Shown here piece by piece: positions 51,993 to 61,076 of a stretch of 64,000 nucleotides of DNA. The stretch spans positions 372,001-436,000 of the forward strand of contig CAWGKW010000001.1 of NCBI GenBank assembly GCA_963823275.1, read 5' to 3'. Each line of letters opens with the position of its first letter. The first letter of the stretch is position 1. Origin of the DNA: RHKX01 sp963823275 (lineage in GTDB: Bacteria; Actinomycetota; Thermoleophilia; Solirubrobacterales; 70-9). A program made the translations under genes and the position numbers. Below the pieces are notes generated by a model that saw only the letters and a program-made list of their open reading frames with translations, had not been told where the DNA came from and ran no database searches.

Positions 51993-52772
51993 TCAGGTCC
52001 TGGTGAGGTCACGGAGTTGGTGGGCGGGGGTGAAGAAGTTCCGGTAGGCGAGCGTGGTCGAGACGAGCGCCGAGATCGCGACCGCACCAAGCAGCACGTA
52101 GAGGAGGATCAGCTGTAGGCGAACGGCGTCGATCGGGTCGGCGCCGGCGAGCAGCATGCCCACCATGGTGCCGGGAAAGAAGATCAGGCCGGTCGTCTTC
52201 GTCGAGTCCACCAGAGCGATCGTGCCCGAGCGCAGCGCCCGCCTGACGCTCGGCTCGGCCGCCTGACGAGAGGTCGCCCCGAGCGCCAACGTCGCCTCGA
52301 TCCGCAGCGCCTGTCCTCCCATCTCGTCGCCGAGGCGGTTCAGCGCCACCGCCGAGGCCGTCATCGCGTTGCCGATCACCATTCCGCCGACCGGCACCAG
52401 GTAGCGGGGCGTCGGCGGGAATATCCCGAGCGCGAGCACGAGGCCGAGCGTCGCAGTGGCCGAGAGGGCGAGGGCGATCAGCAGCGGCCAGATGGCTCCA
52501 GGTACATGGCGCGCCCGGGCCCGCGCCGTGAAGGCGCCGAAGCCGACCATCACGGCGAGCAGCCCGAGCACCAGAAGCAGGCTGTCGACGTCGAAGATCG
52601 CGGTGATCACGAATCCGATCGCGGTCAGCTGCACGAAGCTGCGCAGGACCGCGATCCCGATGTCGGCCTCGAGGCCGGCCCGCCGCCAGCGCGAGATCGC
52701 GACCGCGACCGCGACGAGGACGAGCGAGGCGGCGACCTCGCCGGCGCTCACATCGATGCCGATGCCGCTCAA
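51993..52772 (-). CDS. fetB: ABC transporter permease, FetB (UPF0014) family
   Basis: 259 residues with about seven membrane helices and the FetB landmarks: AVLRSFVQLTAIGFVI, RYLVPVGGMVIGNAMTASAVALNRL, IEATLALGATSRQAAEP and LVDSTKTTGLIFFPGTMVGMLLAGADPIDAVRLQLILLY. In E. coli FetAB exports iron and protects from oxidative stress. The symbol is given by family resemblance. It overlaps the ATPase gene by 4 nt; the two make one exporter. Confidence 0.9.
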   Translation of the reverse strand: MSGIGIDVSAGEVAASLVLVAVAVAISRWRRAGLEADIGIAVLRSFVQLTAIGFVITAIFDVDSLLLVLGLLAVMVGFGAFTARARARHVPGAIWPLLIALALSATATLGLVLALGIFPPTPRYLVPVGGMVIGNAMTASAVALNRLGDEMGGQALRIEATLALGATSRQAAEPSVRRALRSGTIALVDSTKTTGLIFFPGTMVGMLLAGADPIDAVRLQLILLYVLLGAVAISALVSTTLAYRNFFTPAHQLRDLTRT

Positions 52773-53449
52773 CCCAGTACCTCCGCGGCCGGCCCTTCCT
52801 CAACCAGCCGCCCCTCATCGACCCTGACGATCCAGTCAGCGAGCCTGCGCGCCTGGGCGGGGTCGTGGGTGACGATCACGATCGAGGCGCCGAGGCGCCG
52901 CCGAAGGTCGGCGACGGTGCGCTCGATCGAGTCGCGGGCGCGCTCGTCGAGCGCGGAGGTCGGCTCGTCGAGGAGCAGGACATCGGGATCGGTCGCGAGT
53001 GCCCGGGCGATCATCGCGCGCTGCTGCTCCCCCACCGACAGGCGCTCGACGTCGCGGTCGGCGAATGAGCTGTCGAGCCCGGCGAGGCCGAGGAGCTCGC
53101 CGAGATCGGGCTCGCGGTCGGTGAGGCCGGCTGCGAAGCGGAGGTTGTCGGCGACCGTGCCCTCGAGCAGCGCCGGCAGCTGGGGCACCAGCGCGACCTC
53201 GTGTCGCAGCTGCAATGGGTCGAGCTCGCGGGCGTCGGTCCCGCGGAGCCGAACGACGCCTGCCTCGGGGTCGGAGAGCCGATTGAGCAGCCGAAGCATC
53301 GTCGACTTGCCCGAGCCCGAGGGGCCCACGAGGGCGCTGACGCCTTCCGGGAGATGCGCCGAGAGCCCCTCGAGGACCGGCTCGCCACCGCGGCTCAGTG
53401 ACACCCCCTCGAGCTCGAACAGCATCTGGCCATTATCGGCCTCGATCAC
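52769..53449 (-). CDS. fetA: ABC transporter ATP-binding protein, FetA type
   Basis: 226 residues. Walker A GPSGSGKST (42-50), Q-loop at VALVPQLPALL, signature LSVGEQQR (137-144), Walker B VLLLDEPTSALD (157-168) and H-loop VIVTHDPAQ are all intact. It is paired with the UPF0014 permease through a 4-nt overlap and transcribed first. It would power metal (probably iron) export at the cytoplasmic membrane. Start ATG 53449. Confidence 0.9.
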   Translation of the reverse strand: MIEADNGQMLFELEGVSLSRGGEPVLEGLSAHLPEGVSALVGPSGSGKSTMLRLLNRLSDPEAGVVRLRGTDARELDPLQLRHEVALVPQLPALLEGTVADNLRFAAGLTDREPDLGELLGLAGLDSSFADRDVERLSVGEQQRAMIARALATDPDVLLLDEPTSALDERARDSIERTVADLRRRLGASIVIVTHDPAQARRLADWIVRVDEGRLVEEGPAAEVLG

Positions 53450-53508
53450 CGGAGAGGCTCAGCCGCTGGGCCGGACCGCGCCTGAGGGCACGGACGGCAT
53501 CCGCCGGC

Positions 53509-54726
53509 TCAAAGCCCTCCCAGCGCGAGGTTCACACGTTCGAGCAACCAGTCGAGCTCATCGCCAGTCGTCGTCAGGGGCGGGGCGAACCGGATCGTGC
53601 GCTCCTGGGTCTCCTTGGCCAGCACCCCAGCCGACATCAGCTCCATGCACACGCTCCTGGCCGTTGCCGCACCGGCATCGATGTCGACCCCGATCCAGAG
53701 CCCGCGCTGGCGGATCTCGGTGACGGCCGGGTGATCAGCCGCCCGCAGGGACTCGGAGAATCTCGCGCCGAGCCCGGTCGCGTTCTCCTGCAGCGATCCC
53801 TCGTCCAGCAGGTCGAGCACCGCGAGCGCAACCGCGCAGGCGAGCGGGTTGCCGCCGAAGGTGCTGCCGTGCTGGCCCGGCTTGAACAGCCCGAGAACCT
53901 CATCGGTGCCGACGACCGCGGAGATCGGGAGGATGCCGCCGCCGAGTGCCTTGCCGAGAAGCAGCAGGTCGGGGGTGACGTCCTCGTGATCGCAGGCAAG
54001 CGTCCGCCCGGTGCGGCCGAGGCCCGACTGGATCTCGTCGGCGATCATCAGCACGTTCGCGCGGGTGCATAGCCCTCGAACGCCCTGGAGATAGCCGTCG
54101 GGCGGAATGATCACGCCCGCCTCGCCCTGGATCGGCTCGACCAAGAACGCCACCGTGTCGTCGTCCAGCGCGGCCTCGAGCGCCGCCAGATCGCCGAAGG
54201 GGACGCTCTCGAAGCCGGGCGTGTAGGGGCCGAAGTCCGAGCGGGCCGCCGGGTCGTCGGAGAAGGAGATGATCGTCGTCGTACGCCCGTGAAAGTTCCC
54301 GCCGCAGACGATGATCTTCGCTCGCCCGGCGTGCACCCCCTTGACCTCGTAGCCCCACTTGCGAGCCGCCTTGATCGCCGTCTCGACGGCCTCGGCGCCG
54401 GTGTTCATGGGCAGGACCCGCTGCTGGGAGAAGAGGCCTGCGAGACGGCGGCAGAACTCGCCGAGCTGGTCGTTGCGAAAGGCGCGGCTGGTCAGCGTGA
54501 GCCGATCGAGCTGCTCGCGCGCGGCGGCGACCAACCGCGGATGCCGGTGGCCGAAGTTCAGCGCCGAGTAGGCCGACAGAGCGTCGAAGTAGCGTCGTCC
54601 ACCGGTGTCCTCGATCCAGGAGCCCTCGCCGCGGCTGATGACCACCGGAAGCGGGTCATAGTTGCGGACGCCGTACTCCTCCTCGAGGCGCTCCAGGTCG
54701 ACGACCTTGCTGACGCTAAGAGCCAT
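53509..54726 (-). CDS. rocD: Ornithine aminotransferase
   Basis: 405 residues from ATG 54726. Class III aminotransferase with the ornithine-type start YGVRNYDPLPVVISRGEGSWIEDTGGRRYFDALSAYSALNFGHRHPRL, MNTGAEAVETAIKAARKWGYEVKG, FHGRTTTIISFS, ADEIQSGLGRTGR and the PLP lysine K259 in LLLGKALGGG. It converts ornithine and 2-oxoglutarate into glutamate semialdehyde (P5C) and glutamate. Divergent from proline dehydrogenase with 9 bp between start codons; P5C is the shared intermediate that the next operon oxidises to glutamate. Confidence 0.95.
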   Translation of the reverse strand: MALSVSKVVDLERLEEEYGVRNYDPLPVVISRGEGSWIEDTGGRRYFDALSAYSALNFGHRHPRLVAAAREQLDRLTLTSRAFRNDQLGEFCRRLAGLFSQQRVLPMNTGAEAVETAIKAARKWGYEVKGVHAGRAKIIVCGGNFHGRTTTIISFSDDPAARSDFGPYTPGFESVPFGDLAALEAALDDDTVAFLVEPIQGEAGVIIPPDGYLQGVRGLCTRANVLMIADEIQSGLGRTGRTLACDHEDVTPDLLLLGKALGGGILPISAVVGTDEVLGLFKPGQHGSTFGGNPLACAVALAVLDLLDEGSLQENATGLGARFSESLRAADHPAVTEIRQRGLWIGVDIDAGAATARSVCMELMSAGVLAKETQERTIRFAPPLTTTGDELDWLLERVNLALGGL

Positions 54727-54735
54727 ACTTCCATT

Positions 54736-56070
54736 ATGCAGGCGGCCCAGCCTCAGCAGCAGACACCTCCGAGCGGCGATCTCGAGGCCGCCATCCTGCA
54801 GATCGGCAATCGTCTCGAGGCTGCCAAGCCGCGACGCAAACCCCTCCGGGCGATCGACGACGCGGTGACGCGTCGGGTCTCCGAACGCCCGACGACGCGC
54901 AGCGCCTTCTACCGGATGGTTGACGTGGCGCCCGCCTGCCGGGGCTATCGCGACCTCGGCGCTCACTTCACGGCGTTTCTGGGCCAGGGCGACGGGGGCT
55001 CCTGGTCGCGGATCGCAGGCGGCTCGCCGAGCGCCGCCGGCTTGGGAATGGCTCTCACTGCAGCCAACAGCATCGCGGGACGGCGTTTCATCGTGGCCCC
55101 TTCGCCGGCCAAGGCCGTGCCGTACCTGCGCGGCCTCTGGAGGCGGAACATCGAAGCGACCGTGGATCTGCTGGGCGAGGCGGTCGTTCGCTCGGAGGAG
55201 GCCGACGACTACGCGACACGATGCATCGAGGCCCTGGGCGTTCTCGGCGACGCCGCATCCGCCTACGACGCCGACATGCCGATGGAGGTCGCGGATACGC
55301 CGCGCGCGAACCTGTCTGTCAAGCCGTCGGCGCTGACGGCCGAGATCCGCCCATGGGCGCCGTGGTCGGCGGTTGAGGACTCCGCAACTCGGCTTCGCGC
55401 GATCTTTCGCAAGGCGCAGGTCGCGAATGCTCACGTCCACGTCGATATGGAGTCGCTCGACACGAGGGAGACGACGCTCGAGCTCGTCAGGTCGGTGTTG
55501 GCAGAGGATGAGTTCCGCAGCGGGCCCTCGGTCGGGCTGGTGTTGCAGGCATACCTGCGCGACTCAGCCGATGTCGCTCAGCTCATGCTCGCCGATGCCG
55601 ATCGACGCGAGGTTCCGCTGTCGATCCGCCTGGTGAAGGGCGCCTACTGGGATCACGAGAGGATCCAGGCGACCGAGCACGGATGGTCGTCCCCGGTCTT
55701 CGACACGCGCCGCGAGACCGACCGCAACTTCGAGCTGCTCACGCGGACGCTTCTCGAGGCCCGGCCGCGGATCCGTCTCGCGATCGGATCCCACAACGTT
55801 CGCTCGATCGCGCACGCCCTCGCCTGCGCCGACACGTCAGCGCTGGGGCGCGCCGGGCTGGAGTTTCAGGTCCTCCGCGGGCTCGGCGACGAGATCGCGT
55901 TCGGCCTGAGCGCCTGTGACGCTCGGGTGCGTGTCTACACGCCGGTCGGCGAGATGATCGCCGGAATGGCCTACCTCGTTCGCCGGCTGCTCGAGAACAC
56001 GTCGAACGACTCGTTCCTGGTCGCCCGGGGCCGGACGACCGACCTGAACGCTCTGCTGGCGGCGCCATGA
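54736..56070 (+). CDS. Proline dehydrogenase
   Basis: 444 residues from ATG 54736; earlier in-frame starts lie inside the divergent rocD gene. FAD-dependent barrel: LSVKPSALTAEIRPW, HVHVDMESLDTRETTLELVRSVL, VGLVLQAYLRDSADV, IRLVKGAYWDHERI, IGSHNVRSIAHAL, EFQVLRGLGDEI and VYTPVGEMIAGMAYLVRRLLENTSNDSF, all PutA/ProDH landmarks. It oxidises proline to P5C, passing electrons to quinone. Translationally coupled (ATGA) to the P5C dehydrogenase. Confidence 0.95.
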   Translation: MQAAQPQQQTPPSGDLEAAILQIGNRLEAAKPRRKPLRAIDDAVTRRVSERPTTRSAFYRMVDVAPACRGYRDLGAHFTAFLGQGDGGSWSRIAGGSPSAAGLGMALTAANSIAGRRFIVAPSPAKAVPYLRGLWRRNIEATVDLLGEAVVRSEEADDYATRCIEALGVLGDAASAYDADMPMEVADTPRANLSVKPSALTAEIRPWAPWSAVEDSATRLRAIFRKAQVANAHVHVDMESLDTRETTLELVRSVLAEDEFRSGPSVGLVLQAYLRDSADVAQLMLADADRREVPLSIRLVKGAYWDHERIQATEHGWSSPVFDTRRETDRNFELLTRTLLEARPRIRLAIGSHNVRSIAHALACADTSALGRAGLEFQVLRGLGDEIAFGLSACDARVRVYTPVGEMIAGMAYLVRRLLENTSNDSFLVARGRTTDLNALLAAP

Positions 56071-57629
56071 CCGCCTTCGTCAACACGCCCCTGCTCGACC
56101 TGCGTCGCCCTGCGATCCGCGGCGAGGTTGAGGCGGCCATCGTCGAGCTGGATCGACGACTACCGATCAGCGCTCCGGTGCGGGTTGGGGGGGAGCTGCG
56201 CCCCGGCGAGGAGCTTGCGTCTCTCGACCCCGGCAAGTTCGATCGCACCGTGGCACTGGCCGCGATCGCCACAGCCGATGAGGTCGACCACGCCGTGGAG
56301 CGGGCGGCCACGGCCGGCAGGAGCCAGTGGGCATCTCGGCCCGCTGCCGAGCGGGCCGCGGTTCTCGAGCGAGCCGCGGGCGCTCTCCAGGAGCGACGCC
56401 TGGAGCTGGCCGCTCTGGCCGTGCGCGAGTGTGCGAAGCCGTGGCGGGAGGCGGATGCCGACGTCTGCGAGGCGATCGACTTCCTGCGCTACTACGCCGA
56501 GCAGGCGATCATCCTCGAACGGGGCGGGCCCGTCTCGAGCATCCCGGGGGAGTCCAACTCGATGGATTATCGGCCGCTGGGAGTTGCCGCCGTGATCGCA
56601 CCGTGGAACTTCCCGATCGCGATCCTCTGCGGGATGACCGCGGCAGCACTGGCGGCCGGCAACAGCGCGGTGATCAAACCCGCGGAACAGGCACCCGGGT
56701 GCGGTGCGATGCTCGCCGAACTCCTGATCGGGGCGGGCGTGCCTGCGGCCGCGTTGTCCGTCGTCCACGGCGCCGCGGCGACCGGACAGGTCCTCGTCGA
56801 TCATCCGCTCGTCAACGTCATCGCGTTCACCGGGTCGCTCAACGTCGGGGCGGGGATCCTCGAGCGCGCCAGTCGGCTGGCGCCCGGCCAGCAGCACTTC
56901 AAGCGAGTCATCGCCGAGCTCGGCGGCAAGAACTGCGCGTTCGTCGACAGCGACGCGGACCTGGATGACGCGATCCCGGCCCTGATGGCGGGAGCGTTCG
57001 GCTTCGCCGGCCAGAAATGCTCCGCCACCTCGCGAATTCTCGTCCACCGGTCGCGTCTCGACGAGCTCGCCGATCGGATGGGGGGAGCGGTCAGCATCCT
57101 CAACGTCGGACAGGCCGAGCGGCTCGAGACCGATGTTCCCCCGCTCATCGATAGCGACGCCAAGCAGCGCCTCGAGGCCGCAGCCGATCTTGCCGCGAGC
57201 GAGGGGGAGGTCCTTGCGAGGGCCGGCGCTCCCGGTGACGAAGGGTGGTTCGTGGAGCCGGCCCTCGTCGGTGGGCTGCCTGAGTCGTCGTCCCTGCTCA
57301 GCACCGAGCTCTTCGGCCCCCTGGTGACGGTCGAGGCGGTCGCTGACACCGATGAAGCCCTCGCTCGCATTGACGCCCTGCCGTTCGGGCTCACCGGCGG
57401 CGTGTTCTCCCGCAACCCCACGACGATCAAGCGTTTCGCCCGCGAGGCGCCGGTCGGGAATCTCTACGTGAACCGGGGGATGACCGGTGCGATGGTCGGT
57501 CGCCAGCCCTTCGGCGGGAATCGTCTCTCCGGTACGGGGGCCAAGGCCGGTGGCCCGGACTACCTGCTCAGCTTCGTTGAGCCGCGGGTGGTGACTGAAC
57601 GCACCGTGCGCCACGGTCTGATCGTTTGA
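56067..57629 (+). CDS. L-glutamate gamma-semialdehyde (P5C) dehydrogenase
   Basis: 520 residues from ATG 56067, overlapping the proline dehydrogenase stop by 4 nt. Aldehyde dehydrogenase with the P5CDH-type long N-terminus (VGGELRPGEELASLDPGKFDRTVALAA), APWNFPIAI, FTGSLNVGAGILE, catalytic Glu284 in IAELGGKNCAFVDS and Cys318 in GFAGQKCSATSR, and VNRGMTGAMVGRQPFGGNRLSGTGAKAGG at the end. It converts glutamate semialdehyde to glutamate with NAD+, finishing proline and ornithine breakdown begun by the two adjacent genes. Confidence 0.94.
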   Translation: MTAFVNTPLLDLRRPAIRGEVEAAIVELDRRLPISAPVRVGGELRPGEELASLDPGKFDRTVALAAIATADEVDHAVERAATAGRSQWASRPAAERAAVLERAAGALQERRLELAALAVRECAKPWREADADVCEAIDFLRYYAEQAIILERGGPVSSIPGESNSMDYRPLGVAAVIAPWNFPIAILCGMTAAALAAGNSAVIKPAEQAPGCGAMLAELLIGAGVPAAALSVVHGAAATGQVLVDHPLVNVIAFTGSLNVGAGILERASRLAPGQQHFKRVIAELGGKNCAFVDSDADLDDAIPALMAGAFGFAGQKCSATSRILVHRSRLDELADRMGGAVSILNVGQAERLETDVPPLIDSDAKQRLEAAADLAASEGEVLARAGAPGDEGWFVEPALVGGLPESSSLLSTELFGPLVTVEAVADTDEALARIDALPFGLTGGVFSRNPTTIKRFAREAPVGNLYVNRGMTGAMVGRQPFGGNRLSGTGAKAGGPDYLLSFVEPRVVTERTVRHGLIV

Positions 57630-57687
57630 TTCCAGGCGGCCCCACCCCCGGCCTGCGACCGGCGGACCGCCCTAACCTTCCCCTGAC

Positions 57688-58260
57688 ATGAGGGAGATCT
57701 TCGGCCCATCGCTGCGAGCGGCAGCTCTGACCGCCTTCATCGCGGGCGTCGCCTGGCTCCTTCTCAGACCGCCGTCCTTCGATGGAGTCGGTGAGCTGCT
57801 GGTGATCATGGTGGCCGCCGCCGCGATCGTCCTCCTGACCGGATGGGCGACCGCCACCCTGGCCCGGGAGGACATGCCCGAGTCCGAGTTTCGGCGGTTG
57901 GCCGAACGCAGCGACGCGCTCGCCTCGCTGCCGCCGCCCGATCAACCTCCGAGTCAGTTCGACGAGCTCGTGATGGAGGCGTTGGATGACCTCCCGGAGG
58001 AGTTTCGGAAGCTGCTCAAGACCACCCCGGTGACCATCTCCAACCGCGGCCACGAGTTTCACGCCTACGGTCACTACATCGGCGGAACGGTTGCCCGGGA
58101 CACCTACGCAGACCACATCGTCGTCTACCGGGACACGCTCGAGCGGGACTTCGGCCACGACCCGGAGCTGCTACGAGCGCAGGTCGTGCGCACCGTGCGT
58201 CACGAGCTGGCCCACCACCTGGGCTGGGATGAGCGCGGGGTCCGCGACCTCGGCCTCTGA
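57688..58260 (+). CDS. Membrane-anchored zincin metallopeptidase family protein
   Basis: 190 residues. Two hydrophobic helices (about 10-28 and 35-57) are followed by a minimal metallopeptidase domain of the PF06262 (zincin_1) type: FDELVMEALDDLPEEFRKLL, VYRDTLERDFG and VVRTVRHELAHHLGWDERGVRDLGL with HExxH at 172-176. The extended HELAHHLGWDE is characteristic. Peptidase activity has not been clearly shown for this family as far as I recall. No operon partner is evident. Confidence 0.85.
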   Translation: MREIFGPSLRAAALTAFIAGVAWLLLRPPSFDGVGELLVIMVAAAAIVLLTGWATATLAREDMPESEFRRLAERSDALASLPPPDQPPSQFDELVMEALDDLPEEFRKLLKTTPVTISNRGHEFHAYGHYIGGTVARDTYADHIVVYRDTLERDFGHDPELLRAQVVRTVRHELAHHLGWDERGVRDLGL

Positions 58261-58295
58261 CGGCCGGCGGCGGCTGCCGGTCGGGGGTGGGCACC

Positions 58296-58705
58296 TCAGC
58301 GGTGCTTGACGCCCTCCGTGACGAAGGGGGCCAGCCGCGGACCGCTGATCACGACATCGCCGAGCGCCTCATCGATCGCGTTCAGGGTGTCCCCCGCCAA
58401 CTCCACCCCGGCGGCCTCGGCGTTGGCGCTCACCTGCTCAGGCCGTGAGGCCCCGATGATGACCGAGGCGACGTTCTCCTGGCGCAGCGTCCAGGCGAGC
58501 GCAAGGTGTGCCATGCCGAGCCCGGCCTCCTCGGCGGTTGCGACCAGACGCTGCACGGCCTCGAGCAGCCCATCGGGGCGATCGCGGCCCGCCGCTCGGT
58601 TCATCGCGCCGCCGGTGACGCGCGAGTCGGCCGGCGGCGTAGTTCCAGGAGCCCAGCGAGATCTCCGAGACCTCGACGCCCGAGTCCGAGCTTGCGGTAC
58701 CGCAC
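58296..58705 (-). pseudogene. Aldo/keto reductase with large internal deletion
   Basis: GTG 58705 begins VRYRKLG; after a one-base shift the next frame reads GVEVSEISLGSWNYAAG, the start of a voltage-gated-channel-beta-like aldo/keto reductase. The sequence then jumps to MNRAAGRDRPDGLLEAVQRLVATAEEAGLGMAHLALAWTLRQENVASVIIGASRPEQVSANAEA, the C-terminal end. The middle of about 200 residues, including the catalytic Tyr/Lys, is missing. Clearly dead. Confidence 0.75.
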
Positions 58706-58781
58706 GTGCGCGACTCTATCCGACGCCACGCTCGCGAAGCGCCGGTCGGCGGCCCCGATCCGGTGGCGGTACGCTCGCGAG

Positions 58782-58862
58782 ATGGCCGACCGGGGGAAGA
58801 TTCAGTACGCGCACAATGGAGAAGTGTCGATCGCCCACAGGATTGGAGGCGAGGGTCCGTGA
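58782..58862 (+). pseudogene. Start of an adenylate-cyclase-type alpha/beta hydrolase, 26-codon remnant
   Basis: ATG 58782 encodes KIQYAHNGEVSIAHRIGGEGP and stops at 58860-58862, where the acyltransferase begins. The motif (Y-A-x-x-G-x-V-S-I-A-x-x-x-x-G-x-GP) is the N-terminus of the alpha/beta hydrolases found with adenylyl cyclases, as in the remnant at 20715-21047. The rest of the gene has been replaced. Confidence 0.5.
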
Positions 58863-60252
58863 CCGATCATCTGAGCCCGCTGGACTCGGCCTTCCTGGAG
58901 CTTGAGGAGGGCGATCAGGCCTCGCACATGCACATCGGCTGGGCGATGGTCTTCGACCCGCCGTCCGATGGGGGCACCCCTGGCGTCGAGGCGGTCCGGG
59001 AGCTCCTGGAGTCACGCCTCTCGCTGCTGCCGCGCTTCCGCCGCCGGCTCTCCGAGCAGCGGACCGGGGGTCTGAGCTGGCCGTCGTGGGTCGATGACGA
59101 GGCCTTCGACATCGCCACCCACGTTCGTCATGCGGCGCTGCCGTCCCCGGGCACCTCGGAGGAGCTGCTCGACTGGCTCGGCGACTTCTACTCACACCGG
59201 CTGGACCGGGCTCACCCGCTCTGGGAGATGACCCTGCTCGACGGCCTCGCCGAAGGGCGCTGGGCGATCGCGGCAAAGGTCCACCACTGCCTGGTCGACG
59301 GGATGAGCGGCGCTTCGGTGACCACCCTGATCCTCGATGCCGAGGCCGATCCGGAGCCGGGCTCACCGGGGTTGCTTGGCGCCTTCGAGGCGCCGCCCGA
59401 CAACGAGCACGGGGTTCGCTGGCCGCTCTCGGCGGTCTCCGACGGGGCCCGCGCCGGGCTCGACCTCGCGCTCCATCCGCGCAAGCTCAGCGGGATGCTC
59501 GCCCGCTCGCGGGGCCTTGCCGAGCTGCTGATCCGTGACGAGCTTCGCGGCGCTCCCGCACAGCAGCCTCAACGTCGAGATCGGCGCCGGCCGGCGTCTG
59601 GCGGAGGTGGCCGTGCCGCTCGACGAGCTCAAGGAGGTCAATCGGGAGCTCGGCGGGACCGTCAACGATGTCGTGCTCGCCGCGTCCGCCGGGGCCATCC
59701 GGCGCCTGCTCGAAGTCTCGTGGTGAGGTGCCGGACCCGCGCGGGCTGCGGGCGATGGTTCCGGTCAGCGTGCGCAGGACGAGCGAGAAGGTGGCGCTCG
59801 GAAACCGCGTCAGCTCGCTGTTCGTCGACCTGCCCGTCGCCGAGCCGGACCCCCTCGAGCGGTACCGCAAGACCATCGAGGCGGCCGAGAGCCTGAAGCG
59901 GGGCTCGCAGGCGGCCGGCAGCGAGGCCCTCGTCGACCTCGCCGGCTACGCCCCGCCGGTGGTGCACGCCGCGGTCGCGCAGCTCTCCTTCACGCCGCGC
60001 CTGTTCAACGTGACGATCACGAATGTCCCCGGACCGCAGGTGACGTTGTACGCGCTCGGCTCCCGGCTACGGCGGATCGTTCCCCTGGTTCCGATCTTCG
60101 CCTACCACGCGCTCGGGATCGCCGTGGCCAGCTACGACGGGGAGATCGTCTTCGGGGTTGCCGCCGACCGCGCGACCGTTCCCGATCTCGACGTCCTGGC
60201 GGAAGGGATCAGAGAGTCCCTGGGGGAGCTTCGCGATCTGGCGGGCTCGTAG
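58859..60252 (+). pseudogene. WS/DGAT acyltransferase paralogue, two frameshifts
   Basis: GTG 58859 starts TDHLSPLDSAFLELEEGDQASHMHIGW, a classic WS/DGAT N-terminus, and includes the catalytic HHCLVDG motif (KVHHCLVDGMSG). At about 59545 the frame shifts (continuing LPHSSLNVEIGAGRRLAEV and NDVVLAASAGAIRRLL), and at about 59714 it shifts again (SRGEVPDPRGLRAMVPVSVR) to the normal end (FNVTITNVPGPQ, VASYDGEIVFGVAADR). With both indels repaired it is about 464 residues. As sequenced it is inactive. A complete paralogue lies at 3890-5338. Confidence 0.85.
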
Positions 60253-60254
60253 CG

Positions 60255-61076
60255 ATGAGCGAGCAGCGGTTCGAGGAGATCGAGGTTGAGGTCGAAGGGG
60301 TCCGGGGTGAACTTCGCCTCAACCGCCCCGGCCGGCTCAACGCGCTCAGCCCGCAGACGCTTCGCGAGCTCGCCGATGCGGCGGCGTGGTTTGACGGCCA
60401 TCCCGACCTGAAGGTGGTCAGGGTCACCGGCGCGGGCCGGGCATTCTCCTCCGGCGCCGACGTGGCCGCCTTCGCTGGGGCCGCCGGCGGGCGGTCGCCG
60501 GACCTGCGTGCGGACGCGGACGCGGGTCGGCTAATGGCCGACGCGATCGAGCGCATGGCCGCTGTGACCATCGCCGAGATCAGGGGCCACTGCGTCGGCG
60601 GCGGCGTCGTGCTGGCGGCGGCCTGCGATCTGCGCCTGGCGGCCGACGGGACCGTCTTCTCGATCCCGGAGATCGATCTCGGCATTCCGCTGGCGTGGGG
60701 CGGGATACCGCGGCTCGTCCGCGAGATCGGCCCCGCACTCACCAAGGAGCTGGTGATGACCTGCCGTCCCTTCGGTGCCGCCGAGGCGCTCGAGGCTGGG
60801 TTCCTGAACCGGGTGGTTCCCGCCGACGAGCTCGGCCGGGCCGTCGATGATCTGGCGGCGACGCTGGCCGCCAAGCCGCGGCTCGCCCTCCTCGTCACCA
60901 AGCGCCACACGAACGCCGTCACCGACGACATGGTCGGGATCGGGCGGAGCTGGTCCGACGCCGACGGACTCCTGGCGGGGATGGGCGATCCCGAGGGGAA
61001 CGAGTCCGCCGCGCGTTATCTGGCGCGGGTCAGAGACGACCGCATGGACGCCGGCGGCGAATCGAAGGCGCACTAG
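60255..61076 (+). CDS. Enoyl-CoA hydratase/isomerase family protein
   Basis: 273 residues from ATG 60255, 2 nt after the stop of the acyltransferase frame. Crotonase fold: RLNRPGRLNALSPQTLREL, GAGRAFSSGADVAAFAG (oxyanion loop) and IRGHCVGGGVVLAAACDLRLAADGTVFSIPEIDLGIPLAWGGIPRLVREIG. The second catalytic-position Glu (PEIDLGI) is present. It would act on enoyl-CoA in fatty acid breakdown; exact substrate unknown. Adjacency to the lipid acyltransferase suggests a lipid-metabolism operon. Confidence 0.9.
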   Translation: MSEQRFEEIEVEVEGVRGELRLNRPGRLNALSPQTLRELADAAAWFDGHPDLKVVRVTGAGRAFSSGADVAAFAGAAGGRSPDLRADADAGRLMADAIERMAAVTIAEIRGHCVGGGVVLAAACDLRLAADGTVFSIPEIDLGIPLAWGGIPRLVREIGPALTKELVMTCRPFGAAEALEAGFLNRVVPADELGRAVDDLAATLAAKPRLALLVTKRHTNAVTDDMVGIGRSWSDADGLLAGMGDPEGNESAARYLARVRDDRMDAGGESKAH

